Positions 8,726 through 16,699 of a stretch of DNA of 64,000 bases are shown here, one piece after another (positions within the stretch are counted from its first letter, which is position 1; every line of letters begins with the position of its first letter). A program made the position numbers and the translations under genes. The notes beneath the pieces were generated by a model, which ran no database searches, was not told the origin of the DNA, and worked only from the letters and a program-made list of their open reading frames with translations. The stretch is from Mucilaginibacter sp. PAMC 26640 (GTDB lineage: Bacteria > Bacteroidota > Bacteroidia > Sphingobacteriales > Sphingobacteriaceae), in contig CP014773.1 in assembly GCA_001596135.1 (NCBI GenBank), positions 4,154,001-4,218,000 of the forward strand. Reading direction: 5' to 3'.

Positions 8726-11700
8726 TCAGTTATCAAGCCACAACTGCATCAACGAAATAAGACGGTCGATATCAACAGGCTTAGTAATATAATCATTTGC
8801 ACCTGCTGCTATACACTTCTCGCGGTCATCTTTCATCGCTTTTGCGGTAAGCGCAATAACAGGCAATTTAGTCCATTTGTTTTGCTTCCTGATGTATCGT
8901 GTTGCCTCGTAACCATCCATTTTTGGCATCATGATATCCATTAGCACGATGTCGATATCAGTAATTTCCTCCAGCTTGGCTATGGCTTCTTCGCCGTCGT
9001 TGGCTATTACCACGTCAAACTCATAGCTTTCCAAAGCACTGCTCAAAGCAAAGATGTTACGCATATCGTCATCTACTACCAATACTTTTTTACCTTTCAA
9101 ACTATCCTTGCTCTTGGTAATTATTTTTTTGGGTGATATTGGTGCGGAACCTTGTTGTGGCTGTGCCCCGGTTTCGCTCAATTTATTTAGGAAAAGGTTT
9201 ACTTCATCTATCAGCCTGTCTGATGATTTGCTGGTTTTTACTACCATCGCATTAGCGTATTGCATAAGGCGATTTACCGATGTTTTATCCAGTTCCATTG
9301 CTGTATTGATAATTACAGGCAGGGCGATAAACTTGTCTATCTCTTTGATTTTGTCCAGCAGATCCAACCCGGAGATATCTGGCAAGTTCAAATCAAGGAT
9401 CACGCACTGGTATTCATTTTCGTGCAGCATTCTAAATGCCGATTCACCGTCGAAAGCCTGGTCTACCGTAATGCCCTGGCTCTGCATCAGATCTTTTAAT
9501 GCCTGGCTTTGGGCTTTGTGATCTTCTACCAACAGGATTTGCTTGAAGCGGGTACCACTATTCACCATTATATCGGTAAACAGCTTATCCAGCGTTTCGG
9601 TAGCAACCGGTTTTTTCAAAAAGCTAATAGCGCCTTCCTTACGCACACGGTTGGCAGCCGCTTCGCCTGCCGACATTAAATGTACCGGGATAGACATCGT
9701 TGCTTCATCATTTTTTAATTCTTTCAAAATCTGCCAGCCATCTTTACCGGGCAGCATAATGTCAAGTATCACTGCGTCCGGTTGTTTTTCTTTGATGGTT
9801 TCAAATGCATGAGTTCCTTCATTCACCATAATGGCTTTGTAACCATGATCGCGTGCGTAATCCTGTAAAATGCTGGCAAAGTTTTTATCGTCCTCAACTA
9901 TCACCACCGTAGGCTCGTGTGCAGCATCCGGTTTCTTTATTGCTTTGGGTAAGAAACTGGCTGCCGGGGTAAAGTCTTCAACCGTTTGTACCGTTTGTTC
10001 TTCTTCCACATGCTTACCCTCAAACGGAAGCGTAAGAGTAAATTCGCTGCCTTCACCAGGTTCACTTTTCAGCGTAATGTAGCCGCCCAACAAGCTGGCT
10101 AGTTCTCTGCTGATGGATAAACCTAAACCCGTACCACCATATTTACGGCTTGTTGAGCCATCAGCCTGTTGAAATGCCTCAAATATGATTTTTTGTTTCT
10201 CTGCAGGTATGCCTATGCCGGTATCTTTTATATTAAAGCTCACTGTTTTGGCAATAGGGCCAGGCATTGCAGTTACAATAATAGAGCCCCCTTCCGGGGT
10301 AAATTTAAATGCGTTTGAAAGTAGATTTTTAACTACCTGTTCTACCCGCACCTTATCCGTATAAATGGTTGCAGGTACTTCTGTCGCACTTGTTTTAAAG
10401 GTGATATTTTTGTTCATCGCCATCTCTGCAAAAAGCGACTGCACATCACCAAGAATTTCGGATATGCGAATATTTTCGTTTTGCATATCCAACTTGCCTG
10501 ACTCTATTTTAGAGAGATCCAGGATATCATTAATCAGCGTAAGCAAATCATTACCCGCATTAAATATCACACTTGCGTATTTAATCTGATCTTCAGAAAG
10601 GTTGTGCGGTTTATTATCTTTAAGGATCCGGGCCAGCACCAAAATACTGTTTAGCGGGGTACGCAGCTCATGGCTCATATTGGCCAAAAACTCAGATTTG
10701 TATTTTCCTGTTGTTTCCAGTTCGTCGGCCTTTTGGGTGATAGACTGCCGGGCTTCTTCTATCGCCTGGTTTTTTTCCTCCAATAAGCTGGCTTTTTCTT
10801 CCAGTTCAGCATTAATGGTGCGCAATTCTTCCTGCTGTACACGGAGCTCTTCTTCTGAAGCCTGCAACATTTCTGTCTTATTCATCAGTTCCTCATTCGT
10901 TACGCGCATCTCCTCCTGCTGTGCTTCCAGTTCTTCCGCTTGCTGTTGCGTTTCTTCAAACAGATCGTGCATGATGGTACGTGCCTGAGCAGTATTAACT
11001 GCAATACCGATATCGTTAGCAACTAAAAGTATATAATCCTTAGCCTGAACCGGCAGCGAGTCTCGAAAACCCAACTCTAAAACACCTTTCAACTGCTTAT
11101 CAAAAAAGAACGGCACTATAAATGACTCAATCATTTCCTCTGAAATGATTGAAGAGCCTAATTCTACCTTATCATTCAGTTTACCTTTAACAACTGCTGC
11201 CCGTTCGTCTTTAGCCGCCTGTCCTATCCAGCCTTCAGAGATCCGGATAGATCTTTTCAGAGATGCCGGATCATTGTAAGCGTAGCTAGCATAAAGGTCC
11301 AGGCGTTCTTCAGATTCATTCAACAAATACATCGTGCCGGTAAGCGCATTGGCATATTTGCTTACTTCTGCTAGTATGTTCTCAGAAAGTTCCTTTTCGC
11401 TTTGCTGACCCTGCATTTTTTCATTAAGCACCCCGGTACCTGTCAGCAACCAGTTTTTATTTTCATTTTCAGCCAGTACTTTTTCCAGCTCAACGTTCGC
11501 TACTCTAACTTCTTCTTCAATTTGCTTCTGCCGGGCAAATGTTCCCTGGATATAGCGGAACATAAAAAATACAATTACCAGGAAAATTCCACAGCCTGCA
11601 GCTATGATAATTATCGCTTGCGTTGAGGCTCTTTCGGAACTGGCTTTACGCAAACCCAGTAAGTTGTTTTCTGTCTCTACAACCCGGCTGTTTAGTTCCC

Positions 11701-12163
11701 GGATGCTATCCATATTGCCTTTGCCCGCTAGAAACATATGGTTGGCCACCATGAAATCGAGCCCCTTTTCTTCGCGGGTATCGATATTGAGTTTTAAAAT
11801 AGCCAGCTGCCGAGCTACCAGCAGCTTTAGTGAATCCACTCTTTTTACCTGTATGGGGTTGTCTGAAATGAGTTCACTCAGCTTGGTTACACTTTCGTTA
11901 ATACGGGGAACTGCAATGTTGTATGGGTCTAAAAAATCTTTGTTAGCAGTGGCCCCAAAGCCGCGCATGCCGGTTTCGCCATCAATTAAATATTGCAGGA
12001 TATTGGTTGTTGTTTTAATCACCTTTTCGGTATGATCAACCATTACGGTATCATCTTCCAATTGTTTGATGCTGGTGTAAGATAGTATCCCAACGATTAA
12101 TACCAGCAGAATAGATACACCAAAGCCGGCTAGTACCTGATTACGAAAGGAAAGCTTTAACAT
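8726..12163 (-). CDS. CHASE3-GAF hybrid histidine kinase with three receivers
   Basis: 1145 residues. A membrane helix at about 10-30, an extracytoplasmic CHASE3-type sensor at about 35-178 (contains ETGMRGF), a second helix at about 183-204, GAF at about 255-395, and a Glu/Gln-rich coiled coil at about 400-490. HisKA has His498 and HATPase_c spans about 605-715. Three receivers follow, with Asp801, Asp924 and Asp1076. It is the first gene of the operon with cheR, cheB and a second hybrid kinase. In related proteins the long coiled coil relays signals between sensor and kinase and can be a methylation substrate. The stimulus is unknown. No DNA-binding domain is present. Confidence 0.92.
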   Translation of the reverse strand: MLKLSFRNQVLAGFGVSILLVLIVGILSYTSIKQLEDDTVMVDHTEKVIKTTTNILQYLIDGETGMRGFGATANKDFLDPYNIAVPRINESVTKLSELISDNPIQVKRVDSLKLLVARQLAILKLNIDTREEKGLDFMVANHMFLAGKGNMDSIRELNSRVVETENNLLGLRKASSERASTQAIIIIAAGCGIFLVIVFFMFRYIQGTFARQKQIEEEVRVANVELEKVLAENENKNWLLTGTGVLNEKMQGQQSEKELSENILAEVSKYANALTGTMYLLNESEERLDLYASYAYNDPASLKRSIRISEGWIGQAAKDERAAVVKGKLNDKVELGSSIISEEMIESFIVPFFFDKQLKGVLELGFRDSLPVQAKDYILLVANDIGIAVNTAQARTIMHDLFEETQQQAEELEAQQEEMRVTNEELMNKTEMLQASEEELRVQQEELRTINAELEEKASLLEEKNQAIEEARQSITQKADELETTGKYKSEFLANMSHELRTPLNSILVLARILKDNKPHNLSEDQIKYASVIFNAGNDLLTLINDILDLSKIESGKLDMQNENIRISEILGDVQSLFAEMAMNKNITFKTSATEVPATIYTDKVRVEQVVKNLLSNAFKFTPEGGSIIVTAMPGPIAKTVSFNIKDTGIGIPAEKQKIIFEAFQQADGSTSRKYGGTGLGLSISRELASLLGGYITLKSEPGEGSEFTLTLPFEGKHVEEEQTVQTVEDFTPAASFLPKAIKKPDAAHEPTVVIVEDDKNFASILQDYARDHGYKAIMVNEGTHAFETIKEKQPDAVILDIMLPGKDGWQILKELKNDEATMSIPVHLMSAGEAAANRVRKEGAISFLKKPVATETLDKLFTDIMVNSGTRFKQILLVEDHKAQSQALKDLMQSQGITVDQAFDGESAFRMLHENEYQCVILDLNLPDISGLDLLDKIKEIDKFIALPVIINTAMELDKTSVNRLMQYANAMVVKTSKSSDRLIDEVNLFLNKLSETGAQPQQGSAPISPKKIITKSKDSLKGKKVLVVDDDMRNIFALSSALESYEFDVVIANDGEEAIAKLEEITDIDIVLMDIMMPKMDGYEATRYIRKQNKWTKLPVIALTAKAMKDDREKCIAAGANDYITKPVDIDRLISLMQLWLDN

Positions 12164-12202
12164 GAATTGTGGATGTGTTAAGTTTATTACAAATATGTTT
12201 AA

Positions 12203-12244
12203 AAATTAGGTTGTAAGATAAATATATTGCTTTTAACCTAATTT
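12203..12244 (-). terminator. Weak terminator-like inverted repeat
   Basis: The 10-bp arms AAATTAGGTT (12203-12212) and AACCTAATTT (12235-12244) are perfect complements around a 22-base loop. Read on the minus strand the second arm is followed by further T residues. It lies between the end of the small membrane protein gene and the start of the hybrid kinase, so it may separate the two transcripts. The stem is AT-rich and the loop long, so efficiency is doubtful. Confidence 0.3.
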
Positions 12245-12260
12245 AAACACAATAGGAATA

Positions 12261-12683
12261 TTAAATAGTTTTTGCAGAAATGTTATTGTTGCTTTTAGTA
12301 AGCATAGTGCCCAATACTGAAAACGCCGGGCCGGCAAATAATACAAACCACCCCCATTTAAAAGCTATTTGCCTGGTGAGGAAGGCATTGATGCCTTTAA
12401 AAGGAATAAAGCTAAAACTGGTCTTTACTTTTAAAACGGCCGCTATAAAAAGCAGTGCCACCAATATCAGCGAAATAAAGGCTGCAAACCGGCTTACTTT
12501 AAGCTGGTTGAGAAACGTGCAAATGATACCAATAAAGCCTACCAGCATCAACAATAAACCAAATGGCTGATTGAGCTGGTAAACGTTCCAGTTCATCAGG
12601 TGAAACGGACGCAGCATTGGGCAGTATGTACCCGCAATCAGCATTATAAAACCAATCAATGATAATAGTGAGGGCAGGCGCAT
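12261..12683 (-). CDS. Hypothetical four-helix membrane protein
   Basis: 140 residues, almost entirely hydrophobic, with four predicted membrane helices at about 8-25, 40-58, 68-85 and 107-125 and short charged loops. No motif I recognise. The gene starts four bases after gldC ends and is likely cotranscribed with it and with the small membrane protein and helicase upstream. Function unknown. Confidence 0.7.
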   Translation of the reverse strand: MRLPSLLSLIGFIMLIAGTYCPMLRPFHLMNWNVYQLNQPFGLLLMLVGFIGIICTFLNQLKVSRFAAFISLILVALLFIAAVLKVKTSFSFIPFKGINAFLTRQIAFKWGWFVLFAGPAFSVLGTMLTKSNNNISAKTI

Positions 12684-12687
12684 TGTG

Positions 12688-13017
12688 CTATTTTTTTATA
12701 TCCATTTTATCGGCGAAGTGGGCGCAGTAATCACGCAAGTCCTCCACAATATTTGTTTCGCCGGTAGCGCGTAAAAAAGTGTCGCCCATGGTTTGTAAGG
12801 TTTCGTAAAAAAAACGCTTCATTTCATCAACAGGCATGTCTTTGGTCCACAGATCTATCTTAAGTGTATTTTTATAGCCCTGATCCCACAAAGAAAGCAT
12901 AAATGCCTGCACGGGAAGTGCTTCATTATTTTTAGAATCGGTAGATTCCCAAAGAATTTTTTCAGGGATGTTATTATCGTCGAGTTGTACGGTAAGCTTT
13001 ATTTCAGCGGTCTTCAT
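12688..13017 (-). CDS. gldC: Gliding motility-associated protein GldC
   Basis: 109 residues, soluble, matching GldC in length and in conserved stretches: an N-terminal EIKLTVQLDDNNIPEKILW, the central DLWTKDMPVDEMKRFF and a C-terminal RDYCAHFADK. GldC was found as a gliding motility gene in Flavobacterium, where its loss only weakens gliding. Homologues are widespread in non-gliding Bacteroidota, so presence does not prove motility. No other gld genes are in the window. Confidence 0.85.
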   Translation of the reverse strand: MKTAEIKLTVQLDDNNIPEKILWESTDSKNNEALPVQAFMLSLWDQGYKNTLKIDLWTKDMPVDEMKRFFYETLQTMGDTFLRATGETNIVEDLRDYCAHFADKMDIKK

Positions 13018-13029
13018 TTAAAACAGATT

Positions 13030-13338
13030 CTATTTAACAAGTAAAAATATAATAGCTACCAAAGTTATAAAGCTTAACTCTATAACCCACAGTTTTTTGG
13101 TTTCGGTAAAGAAATTACGAAAAATTATATCCAGCAATGACACAACCACACCAAAAAGAATAAAAATAAGGGTGATGGTACCGCTCCAATGCTCATAAGG
13201 AGTGCCGGTTATTTTAGCACCATTTATAAAAAAATAGGCCGCTAAAATAAATAACCCGGCAGTTGCAAAGTTTAAAGGGCTAATTCTGAATTTACGTGGG
13301 TGATCAACGCTTCCGGCCTGATCGTTTTGGTCCGCCAT
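13030..13338 (-). CDS. Hypothetical small membrane protein
   Basis: 102 residues with a charged N-terminal ~22 residues and three hydrophobic helices (about 27-43, 55-72 and 84-100). The ATG at 13338 lies inside the 3' end of the DEAD-box helicase gene, a 35-base overlap in another frame, so translation is probably coupled. Not recognised. Confidence 0.65.
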   Translation of the reverse strand: MADQNDQAGSVDHPRKFRISPLNFATAGLFILAAYFFINGAKITGTPYEHWSGTITLIFILFGVVVSLLDIIFRNFFTETKKLWVIELSFITLVAIIFLLVK

Positions 13339-14662
13339 GTTTTACGGGTTTCTTGTTAGATGGATGATTCGGGTTCTTTTTTGCTTTGTTAGCTTCAAAT
13401 TTTTTGATCTGCGCCAAAGACTTTTTCTCGTGGAATGCTCCTTTAAAATCAGGGTCTTCCTTACGTTTTTGCAAGTCGATCTCTTTGGCCTGCTCCTGAC
13501 GTTCCTCGTAAGGTGTTTCTTCAATAAACACGCCCGTAGGAATTTCGTGAACCGGGATAGTTTGCCTGATCAGCTTCTGGATCTTGTTGACGTAATATTC
13601 TTCAGAAGGCACGGCAAATGTAATGGCTACGCCGGAGTTATACGCGCGCCCTGTGCGGCCAATGCGGTGTACGTAATCCTCAATCACTACGGGCACATCA
13701 AAATTGATCACGTGACTTACATCGCTCACATCAATCCCACGCGATGCCACATCAGTTGCAACCAGTATCTTCACCAAATCGTTTTTAAAAGAATTGATAG
13801 AGTTTATACGGGTGCTCTGCCCCTTATTGGCGTGCAGCACTTTTACGCCGTCTTCGCCGTATTTGCGCAGCAGAAACTTGTAAACATCCTCTGCAGCTAC
13901 GCGGGTTTTACAAAAAACCATCAGCTTTTTAATATCACCTTCTTTATCCAAAAGTGTTTTAAGCAAGTTGATTTTGGTTTTGTTATTGGGAACATGGTAC
14001 AGTTGCTGATCCACCGTTTCGGCAGTGGTAGCCTGTGGTGTAACTTCAATAACAGTAGGGAACTCCAGGAAATTATGAGACAGCTCCTGAATCTTATCAG
14101 ACATGGTTGCAGAAAAAAGTAAATTCTGACGCTTAACCGGTACAATTTCCAAAATTCGGTTGATCTGCGGCATAAAACCCATATCCATCATTTTGTCGGC
14201 CTCATCCAATACCAATGTGGTGATGGTTTTGGTAACAATGTGGCCGGCAATATAAATATCAAGGAACCTGCCGGGCGTAGCTACGATAATATCCACCCCT
14301 TTATTGATGTTCTCTATCTGCGTTTTTGGGCCAAGCCCCCCGTACACCACTACAACACGCAGATCGGTATTTACGGCAAACGCTTTGATGTTCTCTTCTA
14401 TCTGCATCGCCAGTTCGCGGGTTGGCGATATAATAAGCGCCCGGGGATTATCGCCCTGTGCGTATTTAAGCTTCATTAATATCGGCAGCACGTAAGCCGC
14501 GGTTTTACCCGTACCTGTTTGTGCTATACCCATCACATCCTGCCCGTTCAATATCGGGGGGATTGCTTTTTCCTGTATCGGCGTAGCTTCGGTATAACCG
14601 GCATCGGCAACAGCATTCAGGATCTGCCGGTTAAATTTAAATTCTTCAAAGGATATGCCCAT
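13304..14662 (-). CDS. DEAD-box ATP-dependent RNA helicase (RhlE-like)
   Basis: 452 residues. Seen in order: Q motif (EATPIQEKAIP), Walker A AQTGTGKT, PTRELA, DEAD in VLDEADKMMD, SATM, and the second-domain motifs including HRIGRTGRA. A basic Lys/Arg/Pro-rich C-terminal tail (about 395-452, ending SGRKR) is typical of RhlE-type helicases and binds RNA nonspecifically. Expected roles are ribosome assembly or mRNA structure removal, often cold-responsive. First gene of a short operon with the small membrane proteins and gldC. Confidence 0.9.
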   Translation of the reverse strand: MGISFEEFKFNRQILNAVADAGYTEATPIQEKAIPPILNGQDVMGIAQTGTGKTAAYVLPILMKLKYAQGDNPRALIISPTRELAMQIEENIKAFAVNTDLRVVVVYGGLGPKTQIENINKGVDIIVATPGRFLDIYIAGHIVTKTITTLVLDEADKMMDMGFMPQINRILEIVPVKRQNLLFSATMSDKIQELSHNFLEFPTVIEVTPQATTAETVDQQLYHVPNNKTKINLLKTLLDKEGDIKKLMVFCKTRVAAEDVYKFLLRKYGEDGVKVLHANKGQSTRINSINSFKNDLVKILVATDVASRGIDVSDVSHVINFDVPVVIEDYVHRIGRTGRAYNSGVAITFAVPSEEYYVNKIQKLIRQTIPVHEIPTGVFIEETPYEERQEQAKEIDLQKRKEDPDFKGAFHEKKSLAQIKKFEANKAKKNPNHPSNKKPVKHGGPKRSGRKR

Positions 14663-14667
14663 AGCCG

Positions 14668-14675
14668 CAAAGATA
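14668..14675 (-). promoter_or_regulatory. -7 element TATCTTTG upstream of helicase
   Basis: An exact TAnnTTTG match on the minus strand whose last base is five bases before the helicase ATG. No clear -33 TTG was seen. If used, the transcript is leaderless or has only a few untranslated bases. Confidence 0.45.
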
Positions 14676-14808
14676 AGGTTTTTGTTTTAAGGTAGCTGAA
14701 TAGTACGGATGTAGGGAGAGTCCAAATAAGGAACAAATGAACTATATAAATTTTTTCTCCCTATCCGATTTCGGAATTCAACGGCTGCCTGACATTCATA
14801 CTTAATTA

Positions 14809-14816
14809 TATCTTTG
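14809..14816 (+). promoter_or_regulatory. -7 element TATCTTTG upstream of pyrC
   Basis: An exact TAnnTTTG match ending four bases before the dihydroorotase ATG at 14821. The same octamer precedes the divergent helicase gene, about 135 bp away, giving a back-to-back promoter region. Confidence 0.45.
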
Positions 14817-14820
14817 CGTT

Positions 14821-16155
14821 ATGGCTTCTATTCTCATCAAATCCGCAACTATTGTAAACGAAGGTAAGCAGTCCGTATCCGACCTGTTGATTAAAGACGG
14901 GTATATTACGCGTATCGACAGCACCATTGATTTAAAAGCCGATAGAGAGATCAACGCGGAAGGTTTGTACCTGTTTCCGGGCTTTATTGATGACCAGGTG
15001 CATTTTCGGGAGCCGGGTTTAACGCATAAGGGCAACATCCACTCAGAATCCCGTGCGGCAGTGGCCGGAGGGATCACCTCATTTATGGAGATGCCAAACA
15101 CCGTGCCCAACACATTAACGCAAGCATTACTTGCAGATAAATATGAGATAGCCGCCCGTAACTCCCTCGCCAACTACTCATTTTACATGGGTGCCAGTAA
15201 TGATAATCTGGATGAGGTTATGCGTACCGACATTAAAAACGTATGCGGCATTAAAGTTTTCATGGGCTCTTCAACCGGGAATATGCTGGTTGATAACCCT
15301 ACTACACTGGAGCATTTATTTGCCAACTCCCCTATGCTGATTGCTACCCATTGTGAAGATGAGGCAACCATCAAGGGCAACCTGGAGCATTTTAAACAAT
15401 TACTGGGCGATAATATTCCACCAAGACTGCACCCCAAGATCAGGAACGCAGAGGCTTGCTACCTTTCATCCAGCATGGCGGTGGAACTTGCCAAAAAACA
15501 CAATACCCGTTTGCATATCCTGCACATCTCTACCGAACGGGAAACACATCTGTTCAGCAATGATATCCCGCTGGAAAATAAGCGAATAACGGCAGAAGCC
15601 TGCATTCACCATTTATGGTTTACCGATGCAGACTACGAACAGAAAGGCAACCTGATCAAATGGAACCCTGCTATTAAAACCCAAAACGACCGTGATGGTA
15701 TTTTAGCCGCTTTACTGGATGGACGGATAGATGTAGTAGCCACTGACCACGCCCCGCACATCCTGGCGGAAAAGGCGCAACCCTACCTGCAAGCTCCGAG
15801 TGGCGGCCCATTAGTACAGCATGCCCTGGTAACCCTGCTGGAACTTTACCACCATGGCAAAATCACCCTTGAACAGATCGCCGAAAAAATGGCGCATAAT
15901 GTAGCTAAATGCTTCCAGGTAGAAAAACGCGGCTTTATCCGCGAAGGCTACTTTGCCGACCTGGTGCTGGTGGATTTGAATAAACCATGGCAGGTAAGCA
16001 AAACAAATATTTTGTATAACTGCGGCTGGTCGCCATTTGAAGATCAGTCATTTAAATCAAGTGTCACGCATACCTTTGTTTCTGGTAACCTGGCTTATGA
16101 ACAGGGAAAGTTAATTGAAGGGGTGAACGGGCAACGGATGAGCTTTGTGAGATAA
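14821..16155 (+). CDS. pyrC: Dihydroorotase (likely the active enzyme)
   Basis: 444 residues, amidohydrolase fold. It should convert carbamoyl-aspartate to dihydroorotate in pyrimidine synthesis. Seen: DDQVHFREPG at 57-66, where the first histidine of the usual HxH pair is Gln59 while His61 and Arg63 remain; Lys145 in KVFMGSS, a candidate carboxylated lysine; His177 in ATHCED; His235 in LHILHIST; and Asp309 in ATDHAPH. The remaining catalytic set is intact, so activity is likely despite Q59, which as far as I know is common in Bacteroidota members. A second, degenerate homologue is encoded at 60171-61430. The stop overlaps the start of the next gene by one base. Confidence 0.88.
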   Translation: MASILIKSATIVNEGKQSVSDLLIKDGYITRIDSTIDLKADREINAEGLYLFPGFIDDQVHFREPGLTHKGNIHSESRAAVAGGITSFMEMPNTVPNTLTQALLADKYEIAARNSLANYSFYMGASNDNLDEVMRTDIKNVCGIKVFMGSSTGNMLVDNPTTLEHLFANSPMLIATHCEDEATIKGNLEHFKQLLGDNIPPRLHPKIRNAEACYLSSSMAVELAKKHNTRLHILHISTERETHLFSNDIPLENKRITAEACIHHLWFTDADYEQKGNLIKWNPAIKTQNDRDGILAALLDGRIDVVATDHAPHILAEKAQPYLQAPSGGPLVQHALVTLLELYHHGKITLEQIAEKMAHNVAKCFQVEKRGFIREGYFADLVLVDLNKPWQVSKTNILYNCGWSPFEDQSFKSSVTHTFVSGNLAYEQGKLIEGVNGQRMSFVR

Positions 16156-16667
16156 TGGAAAGCGCTGGCATATATAATCGATGCGACCGTCTTTTAAACG
16201 AGCTCTACATATTCGACGGCGATCTCCTTCACTTGGGTACATCGATAATCGACGATAGATTGCGGTTGTTCGAAAAAAATATCGGTTTCTACCTTCCGCT
16301 CGATTTTGAATATATGCTCACCCTGCACAACGGCATTTCTTTAATGGGCACTGAAGTTTATGGTATCGACGATAGGTTTTCTGGCCCCGCTCTAAACAAA
16401 ATATATCAATTCGAACATTTTGAAGCAGGCAATCCTATGCCGGCACATTTCATGCCTTTTTCTCCCGATGGTGCCGGAAATCATTATTGTCTTGACCTGG
16501 CAAAAGTTATGGATGGGCTTTGCCCTGTTATATTTTGGCAGCACGATTTCGAGTATCATTCGCTGGATGCCGTTGAAATTTGTAATAGCAACTTTATGGA
16601 TTGGTTTAGTGAAGTTTTGATTGACTGGACGCTGGAAGATTATAATTATGATGGATCAGAAAAATAG
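16155..16667 (+). CDS. SMI1/KNR4-family protein
   Basis: 170 residues, acidic. The fold family is suggested by the N-terminal segment ending in LPLDFEYMLTLHNGISLMG, the usual 'LP.dy..fl...NG' core, followed by DGAGNHYCLDL and the Trp-rich C-terminus. In bacteria SUKH/SMI1 proteins often act as immunity proteins against contact-dependent toxins, but many are solitary with unknown partners. No toxin gene is adjacent. The ATG overlaps the pyrC stop (TAATG), so translation is probably coupled. Function uncertain. Confidence 0.7.
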   Translation: MESAGIYNRCDRLLNELYIFDGDLLHLGTSIIDDRLRLFEKNIGFYLPLDFEYMLTLHNGISLMGTEVYGIDDRFSGPALNKIYQFEHFEAGNPMPAHFMPFSPDGAGNHYCLDLAKVMDGLCPVIFWQHDFEYHSLDAVEICNSNFMDWFSEVLIDWTLEDYNYDGSEK

Positions 16668-16699
16668 AACAATTCATTTCCAGCCTATATAAGTGCCCA

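Noticed and set aside
13337..14122. A 261-codon plus-strand frame
   Set aside because: It is antisense to the DEAD-box helicase, whose motifs are complete on the other strand.
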